Shown here in pieces: positions 1-6,614 of a stretch of 11,551 bases of DNA (within the stretch, counting starts at the first letter, position 1; each line of letters starts with the position of its first letter). The stretch covers positions 1 through 11,551 of the forward strand of contig DJMK01000091.1 of NCBI GenBank assembly GCA_002436485.1, in the 5' to 3' direction. Both the position numbers and the translations under genes were made by a program. The notes under the pieces are model-generated. The model was not told the origin of the DNA. It ran no database searches and saw only the letters and a program-made list of their open reading frames with translations. Origin of the DNA: Proteobacteria bacterium UBA6492 (lineage in GTDB: Bacteria; Pseudomonadota; Gammaproteobacteria; UBA6429; Thiohalophilaceae).

Positions 1-1561
1 GAGTAAACGGTGACTGCATCAACTTCACCAGCTTGGGCACTTTACCCAGGCTGGTTAGTTGCAAAAATACCTTGCCAACGTCTTCACCAATATCTTCATC
101 GCTGGTCAAAAAGCCATAGTCGGTATAAATTCGCGCAGTGCGATGATGATAATTACCTGTGCCCAAATGCACATAGTGCCTGAGTTTTTTACCTTCCTTG
201 CGTACGACGAGTACCATTTTTGCATGGGTTTTATAGCCCACGACACCATAGACCACGTGCGCACCTGCTTCCTGTAAGCGGTTGGCAAGTTCGATATTTG
301 CTTCTTCATCAAAACGTGCGCGCAGCTCGATAACAACAGTAACTTCCTTGCCGGCACGCGCTGCTTCAACCAGCGCATCGACAACAGCAGAGTCTGGACC
401 AGTCCGGTAAAGCGTTTGCTTTATCGCCAGTACCAGGTTATCACTGGCTGCCTGTTTAAGAAAATCAATCACTGGCAGAAACGATTCAAACGGATGGTGA
501 ATTAGAATATTTCTCTTCCTTAATACCTGGAATATTCCACCGCTACCGCTTAGCGCCTCGGGCATACTGGGTGTAAAGGGAGTGAATTTCAGATCGGCTC
601 TGTCAACAATGTCACATACAGCCAGCAGCCGGTTCAGATTCACCGGCCCATCAACCCGGTAAAGGTCATCGGGTTTGACGCCAAATTGTCTCGATAGAAA
701 TTCGACCGCGTTATCCGGTGTATCATGTGCTGTCTCCAGCCTGACAACTGCTCCATAACGTCGGGATTGCAATTCACCTTCCAGCGCACGCAACAAATCA
801 TCAATCTCTTCCTCGTCGACATACAGATCACTGTTGCGTGTCACTCGGAACTGGTGACAACCCAATACCTTCATACCGGGGAAGAGACTGTCTACGTGCG
901 AATGAATAATAGATGATAGAAACACATAGTCATTCGGGCCACCGCCTTTCAAATCTTTTGGAAACTGGATTATGCGTGGCAATGCCCGGGGAGCCTGCAC
1001 AATCGCAAAGCCTCCTACCCGACCAAATGCATCGCGTCCTTTCAATAGCACGATAAAATTTAGGCTCTTGTTAAGGATGCGTGGGAAAGGATGTGAAGGA
1101 TCAAGTACCATTGGGCTAAGCAGAGGCAGCAGAGAGTCATGGAAGAATTCGCTGACCCACTTTTCCTGCTCCGCAGACCATGAAGAACGTCTTATAAAGC
1201 GAATACCTTGCTGTTTCAGCTCTGGCAGCAATACGTTATTTAACAAACCGTACTGTTTATCAACCAGGGCACGCGTTGTATCGCTAATATCCCGCAGTAA
1301 TTCAGTGGGTGTGCGACCATCTGCATCCGTCTGGGTCAGGCCCAGTTCTGCTTTTTGCTTGAGTCCGGCAACACGTATTTCAAAGAATTCGTCAAGATTC
1401 GTGCTAGAGATACACAAATAGCGCAAACGTTCCAGCAAGGGTGTATTTTCATCCATTGCCTGGGCAAGGACGCGGCGGTTGAACTCCAGCAGACTCAACT
1501 CCCGGTTAATATAGAATTCCGGATTCTTGAGATCCACTGTAGGTTCGATTGTATTATTCAC
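1..1561 (-). CDS. ppk1: Polyphosphate kinase 1 (partial, C-terminus outside window)
   Basis: Ppk1 makes inorganic polyphosphate by reversible transfer of the ATP gamma-phosphate, through a phosphohistidine. The reading frame is open from 1561 to the left edge (520 codons) and matches Ppk1 throughout. The N-terminal part has INRELSLLEFNRRVL and SSTNLDEFFEIRVAGLK. Arg386 (in TLYRTGPDS) and Arg416 (in ELRARFDEEAN) match the Mg/ATP-site arginines R375 and R405 of E. coli. His446 in YKTHAKM matches autophosphorylated His435, and His465 in HYVHLGTGN matches His454, with the same 19-residue spacing. The constant offset of 11 implies that the N, head and C1 domains are present and the C2 domain (about 170 residues) is cut off. 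The start is GTG: an in-frame TAG lies two codons upstream (1565-1567) and no ATG precedes the conserved N-terminus. An AAGG lies 13 bases upstream, a long spacing. The gene is divergent from argE. Confidence 0.97.
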   Translation of the reverse strand, partial: MNNTIEPTVDLKNPEFYINRELSLLEFNRRVLAQAMDENTPLLERLRYLCISSTNLDEFFEIRVAGLKQKAELGLTQTDADGRTPTELLRDISDTTRALVDKQYGLLNNVLLPELKQQGIRFIRRSSWSAEQEKWVSEFFHDSLLPLLSPMVLDPSHPFPRILNKSLNFIVLLKGRDAFGRVGGFAIVQAPRALPRIIQFPKDLKGGGPNDYVFLSSIIHSHVDSLFPGMKVLGCHQFRVTRNSDLYVDEEEIDDLLRALEGELQSRRYGAVVRLETAHDTPDNAVEFLSRQFGVKPDDLYRVDGPVNLNRLLAVCDIVDRADLKFTPFTPSMPEALSGSGGIFQVLRKRNILIHHPFESFLPVIDFLKQAASDNLVLAIKQTLYRTGPDSAVVDALVEAARAGKEVTVVIELRARFDEEANIELANRLQEAGAHVVYGVVGYKTHAKMVLVVRKEGKKLRHYVHLGTGNYHHRTARIYTDYGFLTSDEDIGEDVGKVFLQLTSLGKVPKLVKLMQSPFT

Positions 1562-1591
1562 TGACTATTGTTTGCCTTGTGGTTGAATCGA

Positions 1592-1621
1592 ATTACATAC
1601 AGCTGACATATTAGCAGCCAA
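1592..1621 (-). promoter_or_regulatory. Candidate sigma-70 promoter for ppk1
   Basis: On the minus strand TTGGCT (1621-1616) is followed after 18 bases by TGTAAT (1597-1592), which differs from TATAAT at one position. This would start transcription near 1585 and give a leader of about 25 bases before the GTG. The match is by eye and the surrounding DNA is AT-rich, so chance hits are expected. Confidence 0.25.
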
Positions 1622-1953
1622 TTAATGATGATTCACGATTCAACTGATATCAATTCGTATTTAGTGAAAAATTATGGCATTTTGCTAAAAGAAGGTGAAC
1701 ATTTCAAAAAGATTAATTACCTTGATTAGTGGACGCTAGCAGTTGTCGATACTGCTCTAAAAAGGCTCTTAGTTGCTTGGTTTACCGGAATAAAGAAATG
1801 CTTCATGACAGCCAGCTTTAACAAGCAGTTCATATTAGGACAAAAATCCAGTTCCATTTGAACTGCCCGCTGCAGTAAGATATTAGCTCTTGCCTATGCC
1901 ATAATGAATTCGTTTCTTGTGGTTTTTAACAGTTTTGTTCATTTGCATGGCAT

Positions 1954-1986
1954 ATCCATGACAATTTGATGCATATTTTATGACGG
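1954..1986 (-). promoter_or_regulatory. Possible Pho-box-like 11-bp repeat array
   Basis: Read on the minus strand, three consecutive 11-base units can be drawn: CCGTCATAAAA, TATGCATCAAA and TTGTCATGGAT. Against the PhoB half-site consensus CTGTCATAAAT they match at about 9, 5 and 8 positions. PhoB binds direct repeats with an 11-bp period, and ppk is a phosphate-regulated gene in several bacteria. Against this, the middle unit is poor and the site is about 390 bp from the ppk1 start while almost touching argE. It may be chance. Confidence 0.2.
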
Positions 1987-1993
1987 TCCTGAC

Positions 1994-3142
1994 ATGCCTC
2001 ACTCACCAACAGTTCTCGATTCACTAAAGGCCCTGATTGGCACCCCTTCGATTAGCAGTGTCAGCCCCGAGTTTGACATGAGTAACCGTGCTGTCATTGA
2101 TTTGCTGGCCAACTGGCTGGACGACCTGGGTTTTAGTATCGAGATCATGCCACTGCCTGACCAACCGGAAAAAGCCAACCTGATTGCCACGCTGGGCAAG
2201 GGGCCGGGCGGTCTCGTTTTATCCGGCCACACCGATACGGTTCCCTGTGACGAAACGCGCTGGGCCTCGGATCCGTTTACCCTGACAGAACGCGACAACC
2301 GCCTGTATGGTCTGGGTAGCGCTGACATGAAAAGCTTTCTCGGCTTAGCCATGGCGGCCGCGCAACAGTTTGATCCCAAGAAGCTCAATGCGCCGTTGAT
2401 ACTGCTGGCAACTGCCGACGAAGAAAGCTCCATGGATGGCGCACTTGCACTGGTCGCCGCGGACAAGCCAAAAGCCAAGTATGCCGTGATTGGTGAACCC
2501 ACCGGTCTGAAACCAATTCGTGCTCATAAGGGCATTATGATGGAAGCGGTGCGCATTAAAGGTCAGGCCGGCCATTCCAGCGATCCGTCGCTTGGCAACA
2601 GTGCCCTGGAAGGGATGCATCATGCTATTTCCGAAATACTCAGCTGGCGCAAGGAATTACAGGAACAGCATTACGATTCAAACTTTACCGTGCCCTACCC
2701 GACACTGAACCTTGGCCATATCCATGGTGGCGATAATCCAAACCGCATTTGTGGTCGATGCGAACTGCATTTTGACCTGCGCACACTGCCCGGAATGTCG
2801 CAGGCCGAACTGCGCGAGATGATCGCGGAACGCCTCAAGCAGCGCCTGGAACCAACCGGCCTTGAAATCAGTGTTGAATCGTTGATTACCGGTACCGAAC
2901 CGATGCATACCCCTGCCGATGCCGAGATAGTGAAATACACGGAAGAACTCACGGGCCACAGCGCGCAAAGTGTTGCCTATTGTACCGAGGGTCCTTACCT
3001 GAACCATCTGGGCATGCAAACGGTCGTAATGGGACCAGGGCATATCGACCAGGCGCATCAACCTGACGAGTATCTGCCAATGGATGAAATTCAGCCTGCG
3101 ATTGATATGATTGGTAAACTCATACAGCGTTACTGCACATGA
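1994..3142 (+). CDS. argE: N-acetylornithine deacetylase ArgE
   Basis: ArgE hydrolyses N2-acetyl-L-ornithine to ornithine and acetate, the fifth step of linear arginine biosynthesis, in the cytoplasm. It belongs to the M20 two-zinc metallo-hydrolase family. The 382-residue length and motif positions match E. coli ArgE: His79 and Asp81 in SGHTDTVP, bridging Asp111 in GSADMKSF, the catalytic Glu143-Glu144 pair in ADEESSM, Glu168 in GEPTG and His355 in AHQPDE. The dimerisation domain (about 180-290) contains the typical AGHSSDP and NPNRICGRCELHFDLR segments. The ATG at 1994 places the conserved N-terminus correctly, although the upstream sequence is a weak Shine-Dalgarno. The gene is first of an apparent operon: its stop overlaps the next start by four bases (ATGA). 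argA follows 1.1 kb downstream. Confidence 0.96.
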   Translation: MPHSPTVLDSLKALIGTPSISSVSPEFDMSNRAVIDLLANWLDDLGFSIEIMPLPDQPEKANLIATLGKGPGGLVLSGHTDTVPCDETRWASDPFTLTERDNRLYGLGSADMKSFLGLAMAAAQQFDPKKLNAPLILLATADEESSMDGALALVAADKPKAKYAVIGEPTGLKPIRAHKGIMMEAVRIKGQAGHSSDPSLGNSALEGMHHAISEILSWRKELQEQHYDSNFTVPYPTLNLGHIHGGDNPNRICGRCELHFDLRTLPGMSQAELREMIAERLKQRLEPTGLEISVESLITGTEPMHTPADAEIVKYTEELTGHSAQSVAYCTEGPYLNHLGMQTVVMGPGHIDQAHQPDEYLPMDEIQPAIDMIGKLIQRYCT

Positions 3143-3702
3143 ACACCAGAATTCGCATTCTTCTATTAGCAATAAGCAGCCTGTTACTGCAGGCAGGCTG
3201 TAGCTCGCAACCGGTCTTGCCGGTACCAGCAAATAATCCCCCGGTATTGGCAGTACAGGGCAACCCAGATGCCTACCAGAACCAGCGCGTCACATGGGGT
3301 GGCACCATTATCAACACCGAGGTCAAAAAGAATGACACCTGGATAATCGTCCTCGCCAAGCCGCTGGATGAGAGTGCAGAACCCAAACAGGTTGACCATA
3401 GTATTGGGCGTTTTCTGGCAATAAAGCCCGGATTTCATGATCCCGCGGTATTTGCCACAGATCGCCAAATCACGGTCACCGGTATTATTACTGGCAGCGA
3501 AACACGCAAGATTGGTGAACATGACTACCGCTACCCCGTTGTGCAGGTTGAACGTTTCCATTTATGGCCGATCCGGGTTCCCACCCACTGGCACGATGAC
3601 TATTGGTATGACCCATGGTTTGATCCCTGGTATCCGTGGTATGGTCCTTACTGGTATCCGCGCTCCTATTTCCATTTGCATCATCGGCATTACGTAGAAT
3701 GA
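3139..3702 (+). CDS. Slp-family outer-membrane lipoprotein with aromatic/His-rich tail
   Basis: The 187-residue product has a short positive N-terminus (MNTRIR), a hydrophobic segment and a lipobox ending LQAGC, so Cys21 should be lipidated. Ser at +2 predicts sorting to the outer membrane. Residues about 38-145 form an Slp-type domain (VTWGGTIINTEV, RFLAIKPGFHDP, DYRYPVVQVERFHLWP). Slp proteins of E. coli are starvation or stationary-phase lipoproteins without a defined biochemical activity. The C-terminus (148-187) is unusual: about six Trp, eight Tyr and six His in 40 residues, with repeated DPW and YPWY-like units. The start overlaps the argE stop by four bases and no Shine-Dalgarno is evident, suggesting translational coupling. 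The next gene is a paralogue. The family call is solid; any role in arginine metabolism is unproven. Confidence 0.9.
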   Translation: MNTRIRILLLAISSLLLQAGCSSQPVLPVPANNPPVLAVQGNPDAYQNQRVTWGGTIINTEVKKNDTWIIVLAKPLDESAEPKQVDHSIGRFLAIKPGFHDPAVFATDRQITVTGIITGSETRKIGEHDYRYPVVQVERFHLWPIRVPTHWHDDYWYDPWFDPWYPWYGPYWYPRSYFHLHHRHYVE

Positions 3703-4178
3703 GTAAACTATTCACCCTGCTTGTTATGGCTGGCCTGTTGGCCGGTTGCGCCGTATCCCCGTTTGACATGAAGAACGTGAATCAGGGTGTCACACCGCAA
3801 TTGGTACAAGCCGGAAACAGTTACCAGGGACAACAGGTTGTTTGGGGTGGCATGATCATTAAAACCGATGTGTTGAAAGATATGACGCGTATCGAGGTAC
3901 TGGCCTTTCCAACCGACAACAACGGTAAACCCAACCAGTCCGCTGCTGCGCAGGGACGCTTTTTTATCAATCATCCCGGTTTCCTCGAACCTGCTGACTA
4001 TGCGGCGGGCCGCTGGATCTCAGTACTGGGCGAGGTAACCGACAGTGTTAAGGGCAAGGTCGGAGAAGCCCCTTATACCTACCCGGTCGTCGTTGCCAGG
4101 CAAATGCACATCTGGGCAGAAGAAACACCCGGCAGTTCCAGCACTCGATTCCACTTTGGAATCGGTATTCGTCTGTAA
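3699..4178 (+). CDS. Slp-family outer-membrane lipoprotein, second copy
   Basis: This 159-residue lipoprotein starts at the ATG that overlaps the previous stop by four bases. A longer frame opens at 3636, but only the 3699 start puts a compact signal peptide in place: MSKLF, a hydrophobic stretch and the lipobox LLAGC with Cys17. Ala at +2 predicts the outer membrane. The body is clearly paralogous to the upstream gene: VVWGGMIIKTDVLKD, GRFFINHPGFLEP, YTYPVVVARQMHIWAEE. It lacks the aromatic tail and instead ends in a short Ser-rich segment with FHFGIGIRL, which could be a beta-type end. The two copies probably arose by tandem duplication and then diverged. No intrinsic terminator is visible in the 105 bases after it, so some read-through into argA is possible. 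Confidence 0.9.
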   Translation: MSKLFTLLVMAGLLAGCAVSPFDMKNVNQGVTPQLVQAGNSYQGQQVVWGGMIIKTDVLKDMTRIEVLAFPTDNNGKPNQSAAAQGRFFINHPGFLEPADYAAGRWISVLGEVTDSVKGKVGEAPYTYPVVVARQMHIWAEETPGSSSTRFHFGIGIRL

Positions 4179-4230
4179 AAAATCACTCACTTTTTGTTCA
4201 AATAAGCTAATTTAGCCATTTGCAGGGATC

Positions 4231-4248
4231 TTTGAATAAGTTATCCTT
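4231..4248 (+). promoter_or_regulatory. Weak ARG-box-like site upstream of argA
   Basis: TTTGAATAAGTTATCCTT has a perfect left half (TNTGAAT) of the 18-bp ArgR operator consensus, followed by a poor right half. ArgR represses argA in E. coli by binding at its promoter. A Dam site GATC (4227-4230) directly abuts it. A possible promoter follows: TTGTAA (4247-4252), 16 bases, TATCTT (4269-4274). None of these is strong by itself. Confidence 0.2.
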
Positions 4249-4283
4249 GTAAAACAATTAGATATAGCTATCTTTTAAAGCAA

Positions 4284-5612
4284 ATGCGAGATAAAAGAAA
4301 CCAGGCAGATTTTGTCCAGTGGTTCAGGCACTCATCACCTTATATACGTGCCTTCCGCGGACGTACTTTCGTGATCACCTTTGGCGGTGAGATGCTCGCT
4401 GATGCCCAGTTTCCGCAACTGGTCCAGGACCTTGTCTTGCTGAACAGTCTGGGTATTCGCCTGGTGCTGGTGCACGGCGCACGCCCACAGATCGACAAAC
4501 AGCTCAAACAGCAAGGCGCTGCCATCAACATCGTCAACGGCATGCGCCTTACCGATGACAAGGCGCTGGAATGTGTCAAGCAGGCTGCCGGTAGTGTACG
4601 CGTCGAAATCGAAGCATTGCTGAGCATGGGCTTGAGTAACGCACCGACCGGTAAATTACCCATACGGGTGGTATCCGGTAACTTTGTCAGCGCGCAACCA
4701 ATTGGTGTGCATGAGGGTGTGGACTACCTGCATACCGGTGAAATCCGCAAAGTTGATGCTGACTCCATCAAGTGGCACCTGGAAGATGACAATATCGTGC
4801 TGCTGTCACCTATGGGTTATTCACCGACCGGTGAAGTGTTTAACCTGACCGCGGAAGATGTTGCCACCGAAACAGCACGACAACTGGCCGCCGACAAGCT
4901 GATCATACTGGCGGATGATAACGGCATCACCGACAGCAAGAAAAAAACCATCCGTGAACTGACCGTTGCCGATGCGGGCCAACTGCTTGAGAGCAAACGC
5001 AAACTCAAACCAGACATGCAAAGTCACCTGGTGCACGCCATCAATGCATGCAAAGGCACGGTCAACCGTGTGCATGTCATCAGCCGCCATATTGACGGTG
5101 CCCTGTTACTGGAACTGTTTACGCGTGATGGCATTGGCACCCTGATCAGTGCTGAATCGTTTGAAGATATTCGCCAGGCCTCCATCGATGATGTCGGCGG
5201 TATCCTGGATCTGATTCGGCCAATGGAACAGGACGGTTCACTTGTCAGGCGCTCCCGTGAATTACTTGAAATCGAAATCGATCATTTCATGGTCACCGAG
5301 CGTGATGGCCTGGTGGTCGCATGTGCCGCAATTTACCCTTACGCGGAAGAAAGGATTGCCGAACTGGCCTGTCTCGCGGTGCATCCCGATTATCGCAATG
5401 AAGGCCGGGGTGACCAGCTATTTAAATACCTCACGAAAAAGGCCAAGGCCAACAACATAGAAAAATTATTCGTGCTGACAACACGCACTGCACACTGGTT
5501 CAGGGAACGTGGTTTCAAGACCGGGAAACTCGAAGACCTGCCAGTAAAAAAACGCTCCATGTATAACTACCAGCGTAACTCAAAGGTATTCATTAAGGAT
5601 CTGGCCAAATAA
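4284..5612 (+). CDS. argA: N-acetylglutamate synthase ArgA (amino-acid kinase-like + GNAT)
   Basis: ArgA acetylates glutamate with acetyl-CoA, the first committed step of arginine biosynthesis, and is the usual target of arginine feedback inhibition. At 442 residues it is almost exactly the length of E. coli ArgA. Residues about 15-280 form the amino-acid-kinase-like domain: RAFRGRTFVITFGGEML (23-38) and LVLVHGARPQID (60-71), with NLTAEDVATE and KLIILADDNGI later. This domain usually binds arginine and does not phosphorylate. Residues about 296-440 are the GNAT acetyltransferase domain, with the acetyl-CoA loop RNEGRG at 371-376 after LACLAVHPDY, and the terminal TTRTAHWFRERGF segment. The ATG at 4284 gives an N-terminus like the E. 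coli protein; the Shine-Dalgarno is weak. The stop codon overlaps the dam start by one base (TAATG). Confidence 0.97.
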   Translation: MRDKRNQADFVQWFRHSSPYIRAFRGRTFVITFGGEMLADAQFPQLVQDLVLLNSLGIRLVLVHGARPQIDKQLKQQGAAINIVNGMRLTDDKALECVKQAAGSVRVEIEALLSMGLSNAPTGKLPIRVVSGNFVSAQPIGVHEGVDYLHTGEIRKVDADSIKWHLEDDNIVLLSPMGYSPTGEVFNLTAEDVATETARQLAADKLIILADDNGITDSKKKTIRELTVADAGQLLESKRKLKPDMQSHLVHAINACKGTVNRVHVISRHIDGALLLELFTRDGIGTLISAESFEDIRQASIDDVGGILDLIRPMEQDGSLVRRSRELLEIEIDHFMVTERDGLVVACAAIYPYAEERIAELACLAVHPDYRNEGRGDQLFKYLTKKAKANNIEKLFVLTTRTAHWFRERGFKTGKLEDLPVKKRSMYNYQRNSKVFIKDLAK

Positions 5613-6436
5613 TGAAGAAAAAGGACAACACGGTACGCCCCTTTTTAAAATGGGCGGGGAACAAGTTTCGCATACTGGAACATATTCATAGCATGTTGCC
5701 GCAGGGCGAGCGGTTAGTGGAGCCGTTTGCCGGTTCCGGCGCCGTATTCCTGAATACCGATTTTGATAACTACCTGCTGGCCGATTCCAATGCGGATTTG
5801 ATTGCACTTTATCAGTTCCTGCAACAACAGGGTGAAGCCTTCATTGAGCGTTGCGCCAAACTTTTCACCCCACGCTGTAATAACGAGGCGTATTTTTACC
5901 GCCGTCGTGACGAGTTCAATAGCACCAGGGATACCGAGCGTAAAGCAAGCCTGTTTGTTTATATGAATCGTCATGGCTATAACGGACTTTGTCGTTACAA
6001 TGCAAAGGGAATATTTAATGTGCCCTTCGGACGCTACAAAAAGCCCTATTTTCCCGAACGCGAAATGCGTGCTTTTTATGAAAAGGCAAAACATGCGACA
6101 TTTGTTCACATGGACTTTGCCTCGCTCATGGCAACAGTTAAAACCGGTGATGTTGTGTACTGTGACCCGCCTTATGTGCCGTTATCCAGTTCATCCAATT
6201 TCACCACTTACAGCGCGGGTGGTTTCGACTTGCCACAACAACAACAACTGGCCGAACTGGCCGAACAAACTCGCCAGTGTGGAATTCCCGTGCTGATTTC
6301 CAATCACAACACGACGTTTACCCGCAAAGCCTATCGTGCAGCCAGTAATATCAAGCGCTTCGCGGTACAACGCTTTATCAGTTGCAATGGTAACCAGCGC
6401 ACCCAGGCTAACGAGTTACTGGCACTCTACACCTGA
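5612..6436 (+). CDS. dam: DNA adenine methyltransferase Dam (GATC)
   Basis: Dam transfers a methyl group from S-adenosylmethionine to N6 of adenine in GATC; in gammaproteobacteria this marks the old strand for mismatch repair and times replication. The 274-residue protein aligns with E. coli Dam nearly end to end. It has FLKWAGNK (11-18), SAM-binding EPFAGSG (37-43), catalytic DPPY (185-188), and the C-terminal ISNHNT and ANELLALYT. The GATC-reading region HGYNGLCRYN (121-130) and NVPFGRY (136-142) keeps the counterparts of E. coli Tyr119, Asn120, Leu122, Arg124, Pro134 and Tyr138, so GATC is the expected target. One oddity is Asn17 where E. coli has Gly in WAGGK. The start overlaps the argA stop (TAATG), and AAGGA lies 12 bases upstream, so coupling with argA is likely. 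No restriction gene is adjacent. Confidence 0.96.
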   Translation: MKKKDNTVRPFLKWAGNKFRILEHIHSMLPQGERLVEPFAGSGAVFLNTDFDNYLLADSNADLIALYQFLQQQGEAFIERCAKLFTPRCNNEAYFYRRRDEFNSTRDTERKASLFVYMNRHGYNGLCRYNAKGIFNVPFGRYKKPYFPEREMRAFYEKAKHATFVHMDFASLMATVKTGDVVYCDPPYVPLSSSSNFTTYSAGGFDLPQQQQLAELAEQTRQCGIPVLISNHNTTFTRKAYRAASNIKRFAVQRFISCNGNQRTQANELLALYT

Positions 6437-6449
6437 CCAAATTGATTCT

Positions 6450-6486
6450 CTGGCCGTGATCACAGATTCAATCCTAAAGCGGCCAG
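6450..6486 (+). repeat. Inverted repeat with 23-base loop downstream of dam
   Basis: CTGGCCG (6450-6456) is matched perfectly by CGGCCAG (6480-6486). The 23-base loop contains TGATCA, including a GATC. There is no run of T after it, so it is not a classical intrinsic terminator; it could be a degenerate terminator, an RNA-processing hairpin or an operator. It starts 14 bases after the dam stop. Confidence 0.35.
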
Positions 6487-6614
6487 CATCATAAAATCAC
6501 CAATCAGTTCAATAAGTTACATGCGCTATGCAAACATGGCGTTTGCAGGCAAAAACTAAAGCAAAAACCTATTTAGACCGACTACAAATACAACGTAGTT
6601 ATTTTGAGGTTTTT

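Larger units (their letters stand above)
1562..1993. other. AT-rich divergent intergenic region ppk1/argE
   Basis: This 432-bp stretch is visibly richer in A and T than the flanking genes and must carry the divergent promoters of ppk1 and argE. No RNA gene or known protein is recognisable. Two very small open frames with ATG starts exist: 1625-1729 on the plus strand (34 codons) and 1726-1857 on the minus strand (43 codons). They meet tail to tail with a 4-bp overlap, have no clear ribosome binding site, and match nothing I know. A short inverted repeat (CATGG-CATAT-CCATG, 1946-1960) lies just upstream of argE. Confidence 0.6.

Noticed and set aside
972..1421. 149-codon plus-strand open frame
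   Set aside because: It is a shadow of ppk1, whose conserved frame on the other strand covers the whole stretch.
1999..2502. 167-codon minus-strand open frame opposite argE
   Set aside because: It lies wholly inside argE, whose frame has all metal-ligand motifs. The antisense product has shadow composition (Ser/Arg-rich) and no recognisable family.
2678..3232. 184-codon minus-strand open frame across the argE end and the first slp gene
   Set aside because: It is antisense to two well-supported genes and shows no domain or ribosome binding site.
3636..3698. Upstream extension of the second slp gene
   Set aside because: It overlaps the aromatic tail of the first slp in another frame and would put 21 residues before a complete lipoprotein signal peptide that starts at 3699.
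4206..4216. GCTAATTTAGC palindrome as terminator of the slp genes
   Set aside because: The stem is five AT-rich pairs around a single base, so no hairpin loop is possible, and no T-run follows.
5612..6436. Dam as part of a restriction-modification system
   Set aside because: No endonuclease gene is adjacent. The protein aligns end to end with E. coli-type orphan Dam and is coupled to argA.
6528..6614. Upstream extension of the receiver gene to an ATG at 6528
   Set aside because: The added 29 residues resemble no receiver N-terminus and lack a Shine-Dalgarno, while the ATG at 6615 has GAGG at good spacing.
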